Translations under genes and position numbers: made by a program
In this document: positions 23,058-30,279 of the stretch, piece after piece
How the letters are laid out: each line of letters opens with the position of its first letter
Numbering within the stretch: position 1 is the stretch's first letter
The notes under the pieces: model-generated
The model's database searches: none
Told to the model about the DNA's origin: nothing
Seen by the model: the letters and a program-made list of their open reading frames with translations, nothing else
NCBI GenBank assembly: GCA_046346965.1
Contig: JAXMHB010000008.1
Span: 1-64,000, forward strand
From: JAXMHB01 sp046346965
Lineage (GTDB): Bacteria; Pseudomonadota; Gammaproteobacteria; Xanthomonadales; SZUA-5
Direction of reading: 5' to 3'
Length of the DNA stretch: 64,000 bases

Positions 23058-24698
23058 TCAGAGTGCAGCGCTCAACTCTTTGATTTCCTTGTTCAGAATC
23101 GCGTGGTTCTCGGAGTAATCGATGGCCAGTTCGATCAGATCGACGCCGGGCTCCTCCAGCGCCTGACCGAGCATCTGGCCGAACTCGGCCGCCGACTGCG
23201 GGCGCCAGCCGCGGGCGCCGTAGGCCTCGGCCAGTTTGACGAAATCGGGATTGCCCATGTCCATGCCGAAATTGGCGAAGCCCATGCCGGCCTGCTTCCA
23301 CTTGATCATGCCGTACGCGTTGTCGCGCAAAATCACCACGGCGATGTTGAGCTTCAGGCGCACCGCGGTTTCGATCTCCTGCGAGTTCATCATGAAGCCG
23401 CCGTCGCCGCAGATCGCGACCACCTTGCGCTCCGGGTAGACGATCTTCGCCGCCATCGCGCTCGGCAGTCCGGCGCCCATGGTGGCGAGGGCGTTGTCGA
23501 GCAACAGCGTGTTCGGCTCGAAGCAGCGGTAGTAGCGCGCGAACCACAGCTTGTACATGCCGTTATCGAGGCAGACGATGCCGTTCTGCGCCACCTCTCG
23601 GCGGACGATGTCGACCATGCGCACCGGATGGATCGGGAAGCGATCATCTTCCACCCGCAGCGCCAGGTGCGCGTTCAACGCCTCGCGCACCTGATCGAAA
23701 TAGCGGAAATCCCAGTGCGGCTGGCGCTCCAGGCGCTGCTTCAAGCGCCAGATCGAGTTCGCCATGTCGCCGACGACCTCGATCTGCGGGAAGTACACGC
23801 TGTCGACCTCGGCCGAGAAGAAGTTCAGGTGAATCACCGTGCGCTGGCCGGTGCGCATGAAGAAGGGCGGCTTCTCGACCACGTCGTGGCCGCAGTTGAT
23901 GATGCAATCAGCCTTCTCGATCGCCCGATGCACGAAGTCGCCATCCGACAGCGCGGCATTGCCGAGCCAGAGCGGATGGTGCTCATCGACCACGCCTTTG
24001 CCCATCTGCGTGGTGAAGAAGGGAATGCCGAGCTTGTCGATGAACTCCGCCAGCATCTTGCTGGTGGTCTTGCGATTGGCGCCGGCGCCGATCATCAGCA
24101 GCGGACGCTTGGAATTGGTAATCGCCTCGACCGCGTAGACGATCGCCTTTTCGTCGGCCACCGGGCGCCGGGTGTGGCTGGCCTTCAGGATCAGCGCATC
24201 GCTGTCCTCGTCGGCGATGTCCTCCGGCAGTTCCAGGTGCACCGCGCCCGGACGCTCCTCCTCGGCGCGCCGGAAAGCCTCGCGCACGCGCGCCGGAATG
24301 TTGTCGGCAGTGACGATCTGCCGCGTGTACTTGGTCAGCGGACGCATCATGTCGACGATGTCGACGATCTGGAAATGCCCCTGTTTGCTGACCTTGATCG
24401 GCTTCTGGCCGGTGATCATCAGCATCGGCATGGCGCCGAGCTGGGCATAGGCGGCCGCGGTGACGAAGTTGGTCGCCCCCGGCCCCAGCGTCGACAGCGC
24501 CACGCCGGCATGGCCGGTCAGGCGTCCGTAGGTCGCCGCCATGAAACCGGCGGCCTGCTCGTGCCGGGTCAGGATCAGCTTGATCGTACTGGTGCGCAGC
24601 GATTCGAGGAAATCCAGGTTCTCCTCGCCAGGAATGCCAAACACATAGCGCACGCCCTCCGATTCCAGCGCGCGCACGAACAAATCCGATGCCTTCAT
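23058..24698 (-). CDS. Thiamine-diphosphate enzyme, acetolactate-synthase-like large subunit
   Basis: 546 residues from the ATG at 24698 (GGAG ribosome site). The Glu activating the cofactor is E47 (RHEQAAGFMAATYGRL). GPGATNF, the central FAD/NAD-like domain and the ThDP-magnesium motif (GDGGFMMNSQEIETAVRLKL...LRDN) are complete. The protein resembles catabolic acetolactate synthases (AlsS/BudB-like) and has no ilvH-type small subunit next to it. Acetolactate from two pyruvates is the default reaction. The linked aldehyde dehydrogenase gene raises the possibility of another 2-oxoacid/aldehyde chemistry (inference). It is divergent from the small gene at 24837. Confidence 0.82.
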   Translation of the reverse strand: MKASDLFVRALESEGVRYVFGIPGEENLDFLESLRTSTIKLILTRHEQAAGFMAATYGRLTGHAGVALSTLGPGATNFVTAAAYAQLGAMPMLMITGQKPIKVSKQGHFQIVDIVDMMRPLTKYTRQIVTADNIPARVREAFRRAEEERPGAVHLELPEDIADEDSDALILKASHTRRPVADEKAIVYAVEAITNSKRPLLMIGAGANRKTTSKMLAEFIDKLGIPFFTTQMGKGVVDEHHPLWLGNAALSDGDFVHRAIEKADCIINCGHDVVEKPPFFMRTGQRTVIHLNFFSAEVDSVYFPQIEVVGDMANSIWRLKQRLERQPHWDFRYFDQVREALNAHLALRVEDDRFPIHPVRMVDIVRREVAQNGIVCLDNGMYKLWFARYYRCFEPNTLLLDNALATMGAGLPSAMAAKIVYPERKVVAICGDGGFMMNSQEIETAVRLKLNIAVVILRDNAYGMIKWKQAGMGFANFGMDMGNPDFVKLAEAYGARGWRPQSAAEFGQMLGQALEEPGVDLIELAIDYSENHAILNKEIKELSAAL

Positions 24699-24836
24699 CG
24701 TGCCACTCCGGCTGCCTGAGGTCGCCGCGATTCTGGGCGCGCTATCGGCCACGGACAAGTCGGCCGCCGGCGGCGTTGTGCGACCGGCGGCCGGGAATCG
24801 GGGTACAGTGGCCTCCATCCCCGCCGGAGGCTCTCC

Positions 24837-25202
24837 ATGGCGATCACCGCCCTGCTACTCGCCAGCGCCCTCGGCGCCGCGCCCGACGGCTGTCCGGCGC
24901 CGGGCGAGATCGAGCCGCTGATTCGGCAGTACCTCGAAACCGTGTACTGGAGTCAGGCCGAACGCGACAACTGGCAGGTCAGCGCAGTCGGCAACTTCGA
25001 GTTCTCGCCGGCCAAGCCCGGCAAGCCGGTGCAGAAACGCTTGCTGCCGGACCAGCCAGCCACGCTGACCTGCCCGGTCCGCCTGACGGTGGGCTACACG
25101 ATCACCCACGTCGACGGCCGCCTCGAAGCCATGGGCGGCACGCCACGCACGTATTGGTTCTATCGGGACGGCTTCGGCGATTGGGCGGTACGGCCGGAGT
25201 AG
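24837..25202 (+). CDS. Small secreted hypothetical protein
   Basis: 121 residues with a good ribosome site (GGAGG, 7 bases before ATG). A short signal peptide (ITALLLASALGAA) precedes a beta-rich body with two cysteines (DGCPAPGE and LTCPVRLTVG), probably a disulfide. The end WFYRDGFGDWAVRPE is aromatic-rich. I do not recognise the family. It is convergent with the gamma-glutamyltransferase gene, with only 11 bases between the stops. Confidence 0.65.
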   Translation: MAITALLLASALGAAPDGCPAPGEIEPLIRQYLETVYWSQAERDNWQVSAVGNFEFSPAKPGKPVQKRLLPDQPATLTCPVRLTVGYTITHVDGRLEAMGGTPRTYWFYRDGFGDWAVRPE

Positions 25203-25213
25203 CGCCCGCCGCC

Positions 25214-26965
25214 TCAGCGCGGCGCGCAGTCAGGCCCTGGCGTGCAGGCCGGCAGCTGCATGGCGACCGTCCTGCCCTCCAGCCGCGGATCGGCGCCGCC
25301 GACCAAGCCCAGTGGCGTCACCTCGATCACATGGGTGCCGCTGAGCAACTCCCCGTCCACGATGTTCCAGCCCAGGGCGCGCAGCCCGCTGCTGATCTCC
25401 GCCGGCATCCGCCCGGCCTCGACGACGATTTCTGGCGTGCGCGCGAACATCGCGGCGGTGCCCACCGCCTGCTGCGGCGTTTGCCGCCAGTCGAGCACGC
25501 CGATGATGCTGCGCGCCACCGAGGCGATGATCGTGCTGCCGCCCATCGAACCCGCCACCAGTACCAGCTTGCCCTCGCGGTCGGTGACGATGGCGGGCGA
25601 CATCGACGAGCGCGGCGCCTTGCGCGGCGCCACGGCATTCGCCACCGGCTTGCCGTCGATGACGGGCTCGAAGGAGAAGTCGGTCAGCTGGTTGTTGAGC
25701 CAGAAGCCGGCCGCCATCCGATGCGCGCCGTACTCGGATTCGATGGTGGCGGTCAGCGCCACCGCATTGCCCTCGCCATCGACAATGGACAAGTGCGTGG
25801 TGCCGTGTTCTTGCATGGCCGCACTGCCCCAGCGCGCGCGCAGCGCCTCGCCCGCGGGTGTGCCCACCGGCATCGCCGCGCGACTGCCGTGAAGATCGAT
25901 CAGACGCGCGCGCTGATCCAGATACTCGGTCGCCACCAGCGCCGCGGTAGGCGCCTCCACAAAGCGGTCATCGGCCATGTAGTGATCGCGATCGACATAG
26001 GCCAGCCGGCTGGCCCACAGATAGGCAGCCCAGTCCGCCAGTTGCGCCGGGCCACCCGGCGTCGGCCGCGCCCGCTCGTACAGCCCGAGGATGGCCAGCA
26101 TGGCATTGGACGAACTGGGTGCCGGCATGGAACACACCCGGTAGACGCGGAATGGCGCGCACAGCGGCGCCAGCTTGCGCGGCGTGTAGACGGCCAGATC
26201 GCTCAGGCTCAGCGTGCCGGCACGCGGCTCCCGCGCGGCGGCGTCGACGATGGCCTGCGCAATGCGGCCCTGGGTCAGCGCGCGCGGGCCCTCCGCCGCG
26301 ATCGCGCGCAGCGTAGCGGCATAGGCGGGATTGCGCAGCCGGTGGCCCTGCGGCCAGGGCTGCCCGGCGGCGTCGAGATAGATCGTGCGCGCCTCGGGGT
26401 CAGCGCGCAGCAGCTCCACATAGGTGCTCAGACTGCGCGCCAGTCGCGGGCCAATGACAAAGCCCTCGTCGGCCAGGCGGATGGCCGGCTGCATCAGGCG
26501 CGCCCACGGCAGGCGACCGTGCTCGCCGTGCGCCAGTGTCAGCATCGCGATCAGCGCCGGCGTGCCGATCGAGCGCCCGCTGGCCTGCGCCAGTTCAAAA
26601 GGCATCGGCTCGCCGTTGTCGTCCAGAAACATCCCGGGCGTGGCGCCGGCGGGCGCCCATTCGCGACCGTCATAGGCATCGATGGCACGATCGCGGCTGC
26701 GGTAGTGCACCAGAAAGCCGCCGCCACCGACGCCGGAGGACTCGGGTTCCACCAGACCCAGCACCAGTTCGACCGCGATGGCGGCATCGAGCGCACTGCC
26801 ACCCGCGCGCAAGATCTCCAAACCCGCCTCGACCGCCAGCGGATCGGCGGCGGCCACCATCGCCTCGCGAGAGGCGATCGGCGCCGGCTGCTCGGGCGCA
26901 TGCGTACACGCGGACAGCACGATCAGCAGCCACGCGCAGCTCCACAGAGGTCGGCAATCCCGCAT
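25214..26965 (-). CDS. ggt: Gamma-glutamyltransferase, lipoprotein precursor
   Basis: 583 residues from the ATG at 26965 (GGAG site). The signal ends in a lipobox (VLSAC), so the enzyme is probably anchored to a membrane and faces the periplasm. It is made as a precursor that cleaves itself before the catalytic Thr: EHGTTHLSIVDGEGNAVALT marks the start of the small subunit. Other marks are SGVGGGGFLVHY, PAPSSSNAMLAILGLYE and MSPAIV...GSMGGSTII. It removes or transfers the gamma-glutamyl group of glutathione and related peptides. Cleavage at the Thr gives a large and a small subunit of normal size. Confidence 0.9.
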   Translation of the reverse strand: MRDCRPLWSCAWLLIVLSACTHAPEQPAPIASREAMVAAADPLAVEAGLEILRAGGSALDAAIAVELVLGLVEPESSGVGGGGFLVHYRSRDRAIDAYDGREWAPAGATPGMFLDDNGEPMPFELAQASGRSIGTPALIAMLTLAHGEHGRLPWARLMQPAIRLADEGFVIGPRLARSLSTYVELLRADPEARTIYLDAAGQPWPQGHRLRNPAYAATLRAIAAEGPRALTQGRIAQAIVDAAAREPRAGTLSLSDLAVYTPRKLAPLCAPFRVYRVCSMPAPSSSNAMLAILGLYERARPTPGGPAQLADWAAYLWASRLAYVDRDHYMADDRFVEAPTAALVATEYLDQRARLIDLHGSRAAMPVGTPAGEALRARWGSAAMQEHGTTHLSIVDGEGNAVALTATIESEYGAHRMAAGFWLNNQLTDFSFEPVIDGKPVANAVAPRKAPRSSMSPAIVTDREGKLVLVAGSMGGSTIIASVARSIIGVLDWRQTPQQAVGTAAMFARTPEIVVEAGRMPAEISSGLRALGWNIVDGELLSGTHVIEVTPLGLVGGADPRLEGRTVAMQLPACTPGPDCAPR

Positions 26966-27022
26966 GGCAATGCTCCGATGTAGGGCCGCCAGCATGCCAC
27001 GAGCCGCGTACTGACGCGGGCG

Positions 27023-27481
27023 TCAGTAGACGCCGAGCGCCAGTCCATGGGCCAGTGTGGCGCCCAATTCACGGCAGGCGGGCAGACTGGCCTCGACCGT
27101 CTCGCTGCGTGCCAGCAGCGCGGGCTGGACTTCCTTCCAGCCGTAGCCGCGGGCAATGCGCTGGATCGCCTGGATGGCGCCGCTGCCATCGTTGCCGGCA
27201 CAGACGAAGCTGGCGTAGGCGCGCCCCTGCGTGCGGCCCTGGGCCGGATAGTAAGTGCGCTCGAAGAAGTCCTTAAGCGCACCGGACAGCGAGCCGAAAG
27301 TCTCCGGCGTCCCGAACAGATAGGCCTGGGCGGCGAGCAGATCGTCGAGATCGGCCTGAAGCGCGCGCTTGAGGATCACCTCGACGCCGACGGCCTCGCG
27401 CGCCCCCGCGGCGACCGCCTCGGCCATCGCGGCGGTGCGCCAGCCGTGGCTGTGGTAGACCACCAGCAGGCGCGCTGCCAT
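27023..27481 (-). CDS. Flavodoxin-fold NAD(P)H reductase-like protein
   Basis: 152 residues. The start LLVVYHSHGWRTAAMAEAVAAGA is an FMN phosphate-binding loop, followed by FGTPETFGSLSGALKDFFER (isoalloxazine loop) and GRAYASFVCAGNDGSGA. It is related to WrbA-like and NADPH-dependent FMN reductases. The ATG shares its A with the TGA of marC (TGATG), so translation is coupled. This is the last gene of a probable grxD-SDR-marC-flavodoxin operon. Confidence 0.78.
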   Translation of the reverse strand: MAARLLVVYHSHGWRTAAMAEAVAAGAREAVGVEVILKRALQADLDDLLAAQAYLFGTPETFGSLSGALKDFFERTYYPAQGRTQGRAYASFVCAGNDGSGAIQAIQRIARGYGWKEVQPALLARSETVEASLPACRELGATLAHGLALGVY

Positions 27482-28062
27482 CAGCCGCTGGCCAGGTAGT
27501 TCTTCACGCCATCGAGGAACATTTGCACCGAGATCGCCACCAGCAGCATGCCCATCAGACGCTCCAGCGCCGACAGCGTGCGCTCGCCCAGCCAGCGATA
27601 GAGCGTGGTGGCGGCAAACAGGATCGCCGCACTGGCCAGCCAGGCGGCGATCAGTGCGATGGTCCAGTCGCCCGCACGCCCCGGTGCCAGCAGCAGCAAG
27701 GCGGCGATGGTGGACGGACCGGCAATGCACGGAATGGCCATCGGCACGATGAAGGGCTCGCCATCCGGCAGATCGCCAAACACGCCTTCGCGCGTCGGAA
27801 ACACCATGCGCAAGCCGATCAGAAACAGCACGATGCCGCCGGCGATGCTGACCGACTCCTCGCGCAGGTGCAGCAGTTCCAGCAGCGCACGCCCGGAGTA
27901 CAGGAAGACCAGCAACACCACCAGCGCGATCAGCAACTCGCGCGCCAGCACGACGCGCCGACGGCGCTCCGGCAGGCTCTTCAGCAGCGACAGGAACACC
28001 GGCACATTGCCGAGCGGATCCATGATCAGGAACAGCAGAATCGCCGCTGACGCGATGTCCAT
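27481..28062 (-). CDS. MarC family integral membrane protein
   Basis: 193 residues with about six helices and the family stretches LFLIMDPLGNVPVFLSLLK, SIAGGIVLFLIGLRMVFP, PMAIPCIAGPSTIAALLL and LMGMLLVAISVQMFLDG. MarC proteins were once linked to multiple antibiotic resistance, but that link has not held, and the transported substrate is unknown. The ATG at 28062 lies 2 bases after the SDR stop and its stop overlaps the flavodoxin gene start. Confidence 0.88.
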   Translation of the reverse strand: MDIASAAILLFLIMDPLGNVPVFLSLLKSLPERRRRVVLARELLIALVVLLVFLYSGRALLELLHLREESVSIAGGIVLFLIGLRMVFPTREGVFGDLPDGEPFIVPMAIPCIAGPSTIAALLLLAPGRAGDWTIALIAAWLASAAILFAATTLYRWLGERTLSALERLMGMLLVAISVQMFLDGVKNYLASG

Positions 28063-28064
28063 GC

Positions 28065-28832
28065 TCAGCGCTCCATCCACTGCGTGGCATCGACCACCTG
28101 ACCCGCCTGCGCGCGCGGCAGCTGCGCCAGCAGCCAGGTCAGCAGCTCGGCGTAACGCGCCGGCGGCGCCAGGCCATCGGCGGATTCGCCCACGTAAACC
28201 TTGCGCCTGAACGCGCTGGCGACGGGTGCCAGATGCACGCCGGCGACCACCGCCGGGCCATCGGACCACTCTTTGCCGGTGATGCCAATCAGCGCGCGCA
28301 AGGCCGCCTGACTGACGCCGTAGGCGCCCCAGTAGGCGCGCGTCGCGCGCTCGGCGTCGTCCAGCAAGAACAGCACGCGGGCATCGGCGGAGGCGCGCAG
28401 CGCTGGCGCCAGCGCCTGCAGCATCAGGAAGGGTGCGTGCACATTGATCTGCAGCGTGCGCAGCCATTCCTCCGGCTCGAACTGCTCGATCGGTGTCAAC
28501 CCGTGCAGGCGTCCGGCGGCATACACCACGCCATCCAGCCGGCCGCAACCTTCCAGCAAACGCTCGCCGAGTTCAGCGTAGTCAGCCGGCGTGGCGCCTT
28601 CCAGATTCATCGGATACAGCGCCGGCTGCGCGCCGCCGGCGGCCTCGATCTCGTCGTACAGCTTTTCCAGCGGCGCCACACGCCGACCCAACAGCACTAC
28701 GGAGGCGCCGCGCGCGGCCGCGGCCAGCGCCGTGGCGCGGCCGATGGCACCCTGGGCGCCGACGATCAGGATCTGCCGTCCGCTGAGGTCGGCGCCAGCC
28801 CAGGCGGCGGCGGGTGCCGGAGCCGATGTCAT
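28065..28832 (-). CDS. SDR family protein (YciK-like) lacking the catalytic Ser and Lys
   Basis: 255 residues from the ATG at 28832; a TTG at 28844 is an alternative. The nucleotide-binding start (ILIVGAQGAIGRATALAAA), DVVYAAG-like strand (GVVYAAGRLHG) and INVHAPFLMLQAL are those of YciK-type short-chain dehydrogenases. The active-site stretch reads YWGAYGVSQAAL: the catalytic Lys four residues after Tyr is Gln, and the residue 13 before the Tyr, normally Ser, is Asp. It may be a non-catalytic or altered member. It lies between grxD and marC in a tight minus-strand operon. Confidence 0.78.
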   Translation of the reverse strand: MTSAPAPAAAWAGADLSGRQILIVGAQGAIGRATALAAAARGASVVLLGRRVAPLEKLYDEIEAAGGAQPALYPMNLEGATPADYAELGERLLEGCGRLDGVVYAAGRLHGLTPIEQFEPEEWLRTLQINVHAPFLMLQALAPALRASADARVLFLLDDAERATRAYWGAYGVSQAALRALIGITGKEWSDGPAVVAGVHLAPVASAFRRKVYVGESADGLAPPARYAELLTWLLAQLPRAQAGQVVDATQWMER

Positions 28833-28840
28833 CCACTCGC

Positions 28841-29170
28841 TCAAGCCGCACCTGCCTGGGCACGCGCTTCCTCGACCATACGCTTGAGTTCGCCGGAGAC
28901 TTCAAGGTCGGCGACGATGTCCGAGCCGCCGATCAGCTCGCCGTTGACGAACAGCTGCGGGAAGGTTTTCCAGTTGGAGAACTGCGGCAGATTGGCGCGG
29001 ATCTCCGGGTCTTCCAGCACATTCACTGCGTGAAAGCTGGCGCCGGTGTTCTTCAGGCATTGCGCCGCGCGCGCCGAGAACCCGCACATCGGGAACTGCG
29101 GCGTGCCCTTCATGAACAGCACGATGGGATGGGCATCGACGATAGTCTGCAAACGTTGCATGACGTCCAT
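28841..29170 (-). CDS. grxD: Monothiol glutaredoxin (Grx4 type)
   Basis: 109 residues from the ATG at 29170 (GGAG site). The CGFS active site (FPMCGFSARAAQCL) and WKTFPQLFVNGELIGGSDI, the glutathione-binding loop, are complete. Grx4 proteins bind a shared [2Fe-2S] cluster through the CGFS Cys and glutathione, and act in iron-sulfur delivery with BolA partners. It is the first gene of the operon grxD-SDR-marC-flavodoxin and is divergent from the ACMSD-like gene, with 86 bases between. Confidence 0.95.
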   Translation of the reverse strand: MDVMQRLQTIVDAHPIVLFMKGTPQFPMCGFSARAAQCLKNTGASFHAVNVLEDPEIRANLPQFSNWKTFPQLFVNGELIGGSDIVADLEVSGELKRMVEEARAQAGAA

Positions 29171-29256
29171 ATCTGGCTCCTGCGGGCGCCGGGAACGGCG
29201 CGTCAACCCCGTATCATAGCGGGCGAGTTCCCCCCGCTGCCGCGCCCGGAGTTACC

Positions 29257-30255
29257 GTGAGCCTGAAGATCGACACCCATGCCCACGTGCTGCCGCGCGA
29301 CTGGCCAAATCTGGCCGAGCGCTACGGCGACGCGCGTTTCCCGGTGATCGATCACGCCGACGGGCGCCACCGCATCTATCGGGATGGCAAGTTCTTCCGC
29401 GAGATCGAGCCACGCACCTGGGACGCCGAGGAGCGCATCGCCGACTACGCGCGCTTCGATGTCGACCTGCAGGTGGTGTCAACCGTGCCGGTGATGTTCT
29501 GCTACTGGGCGCCGGGCGAGCAGGCACTGACGCTGCATCGCAGTCTGAACGACCACAGCGCGGAACTGTGCCGCTCGCATCCACAGCATTACCGCGCGCT
29601 CGGCACCGTACCGCTGCAGGATCCGGCGCTGGCGATCAGCGAGTTGCAGCGCTGCATGACCGAGCTCGGCTTGTCCGGCGTGCAGATCGGCTCGCATGTG
29701 CGCGACTGGAATCTGGACGCGCCGGAACTGTTTGATTTCTTTGCCGCCTGCGCCGAGCTGAATGCGGCCGTGCTGGTGCATCCCTGGGACATGATGGGCG
29801 CGGCGGCGATGCCCAAATACTGGTTGCCGTGGTTGGTCGGCATGCCCGCCGAGCAGTCGCGCGCGGTCTGCAGCCTGATCTTTGGCGGCGTGCTGGAACG
29901 CGTGCCGCGCTTGCGCATCGCCTTTGCCCACGGCGGTGGCGCCTTCCCGTACACGCTGGGGCGCATCGAGCACGGCTTCCGCATGCGCCCGGATCTGGTG
30001 GCGGTGGACAACCCGCGCCCGCCGCGCGAGTACCTGCAGCGCATGTACTTCGATTCCTGCGTGCACGACGACGCCGCGCTCAGCTATTTGATCCAGACCT
30101 GCGGCGCCGATCGCATCATGCTCGGGACCGACTATCCCTTCCCGCTCGGCGAGCAGGAGCCCGGCTCACACATCCGGCGGGTCGCCGAGGACGCCGAGCA
30201 GTACGCCCGACTGGTGCGCGGCACCGCGCTGGAATGGCTGGGTGAGGCGGGCTGA
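29257..30255 (+). CDS. ACMSD-like amidohydrolase (aminocarboxymuconate-semialdehyde decarboxylase family)
   Basis: 332 residues from a GTG with GGAG 6 bases before it. Zinc ligands of the ACMSD subfamily are all present: His8 and His10 (THAHVLP), His175 (LVHPWDMMG), His225 (FAHGGGAFPY) and Asp292 (GTDYPFPLGEQ). The match to Pseudomonas ACMSD extends over the full length (PVMFCYW, PWLVGMPAEQ, RPPREYLQRM). ACMSD decarboxylates 2-amino-3-carboxymuconate semialdehyde in the tryptophan-kynurenine or nitrobenzoate pathway. No other gene of that pathway is near, so the substrate here is uncertain. Confidence 0.85.
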   Translation: MSLKIDTHAHVLPRDWPNLAERYGDARFPVIDHADGRHRIYRDGKFFREIEPRTWDAEERIADYARFDVDLQVVSTVPVMFCYWAPGEQALTLHRSLNDHSAELCRSHPQHYRALGTVPLQDPALAISELQRCMTELGLSGVQIGSHVRDWNLDAPELFDFFAACAELNAAVLVHPWDMMGAAAMPKYWLPWLVGMPAEQSRAVCSLIFGGVLERVPRLRIAFAHGGGAFPYTLGRIEHGFRMRPDLVAVDNPRPPREYLQRMYFDSCVHDDAALSYLIQTCGADRIMLGTDYPFPLGEQEPGSHIRRVAEDAEQYARLVRGTALEWLGEAG

Positions 30256-30279
30256 GCGCAAGCTGCCGGCGCCTAGGAC

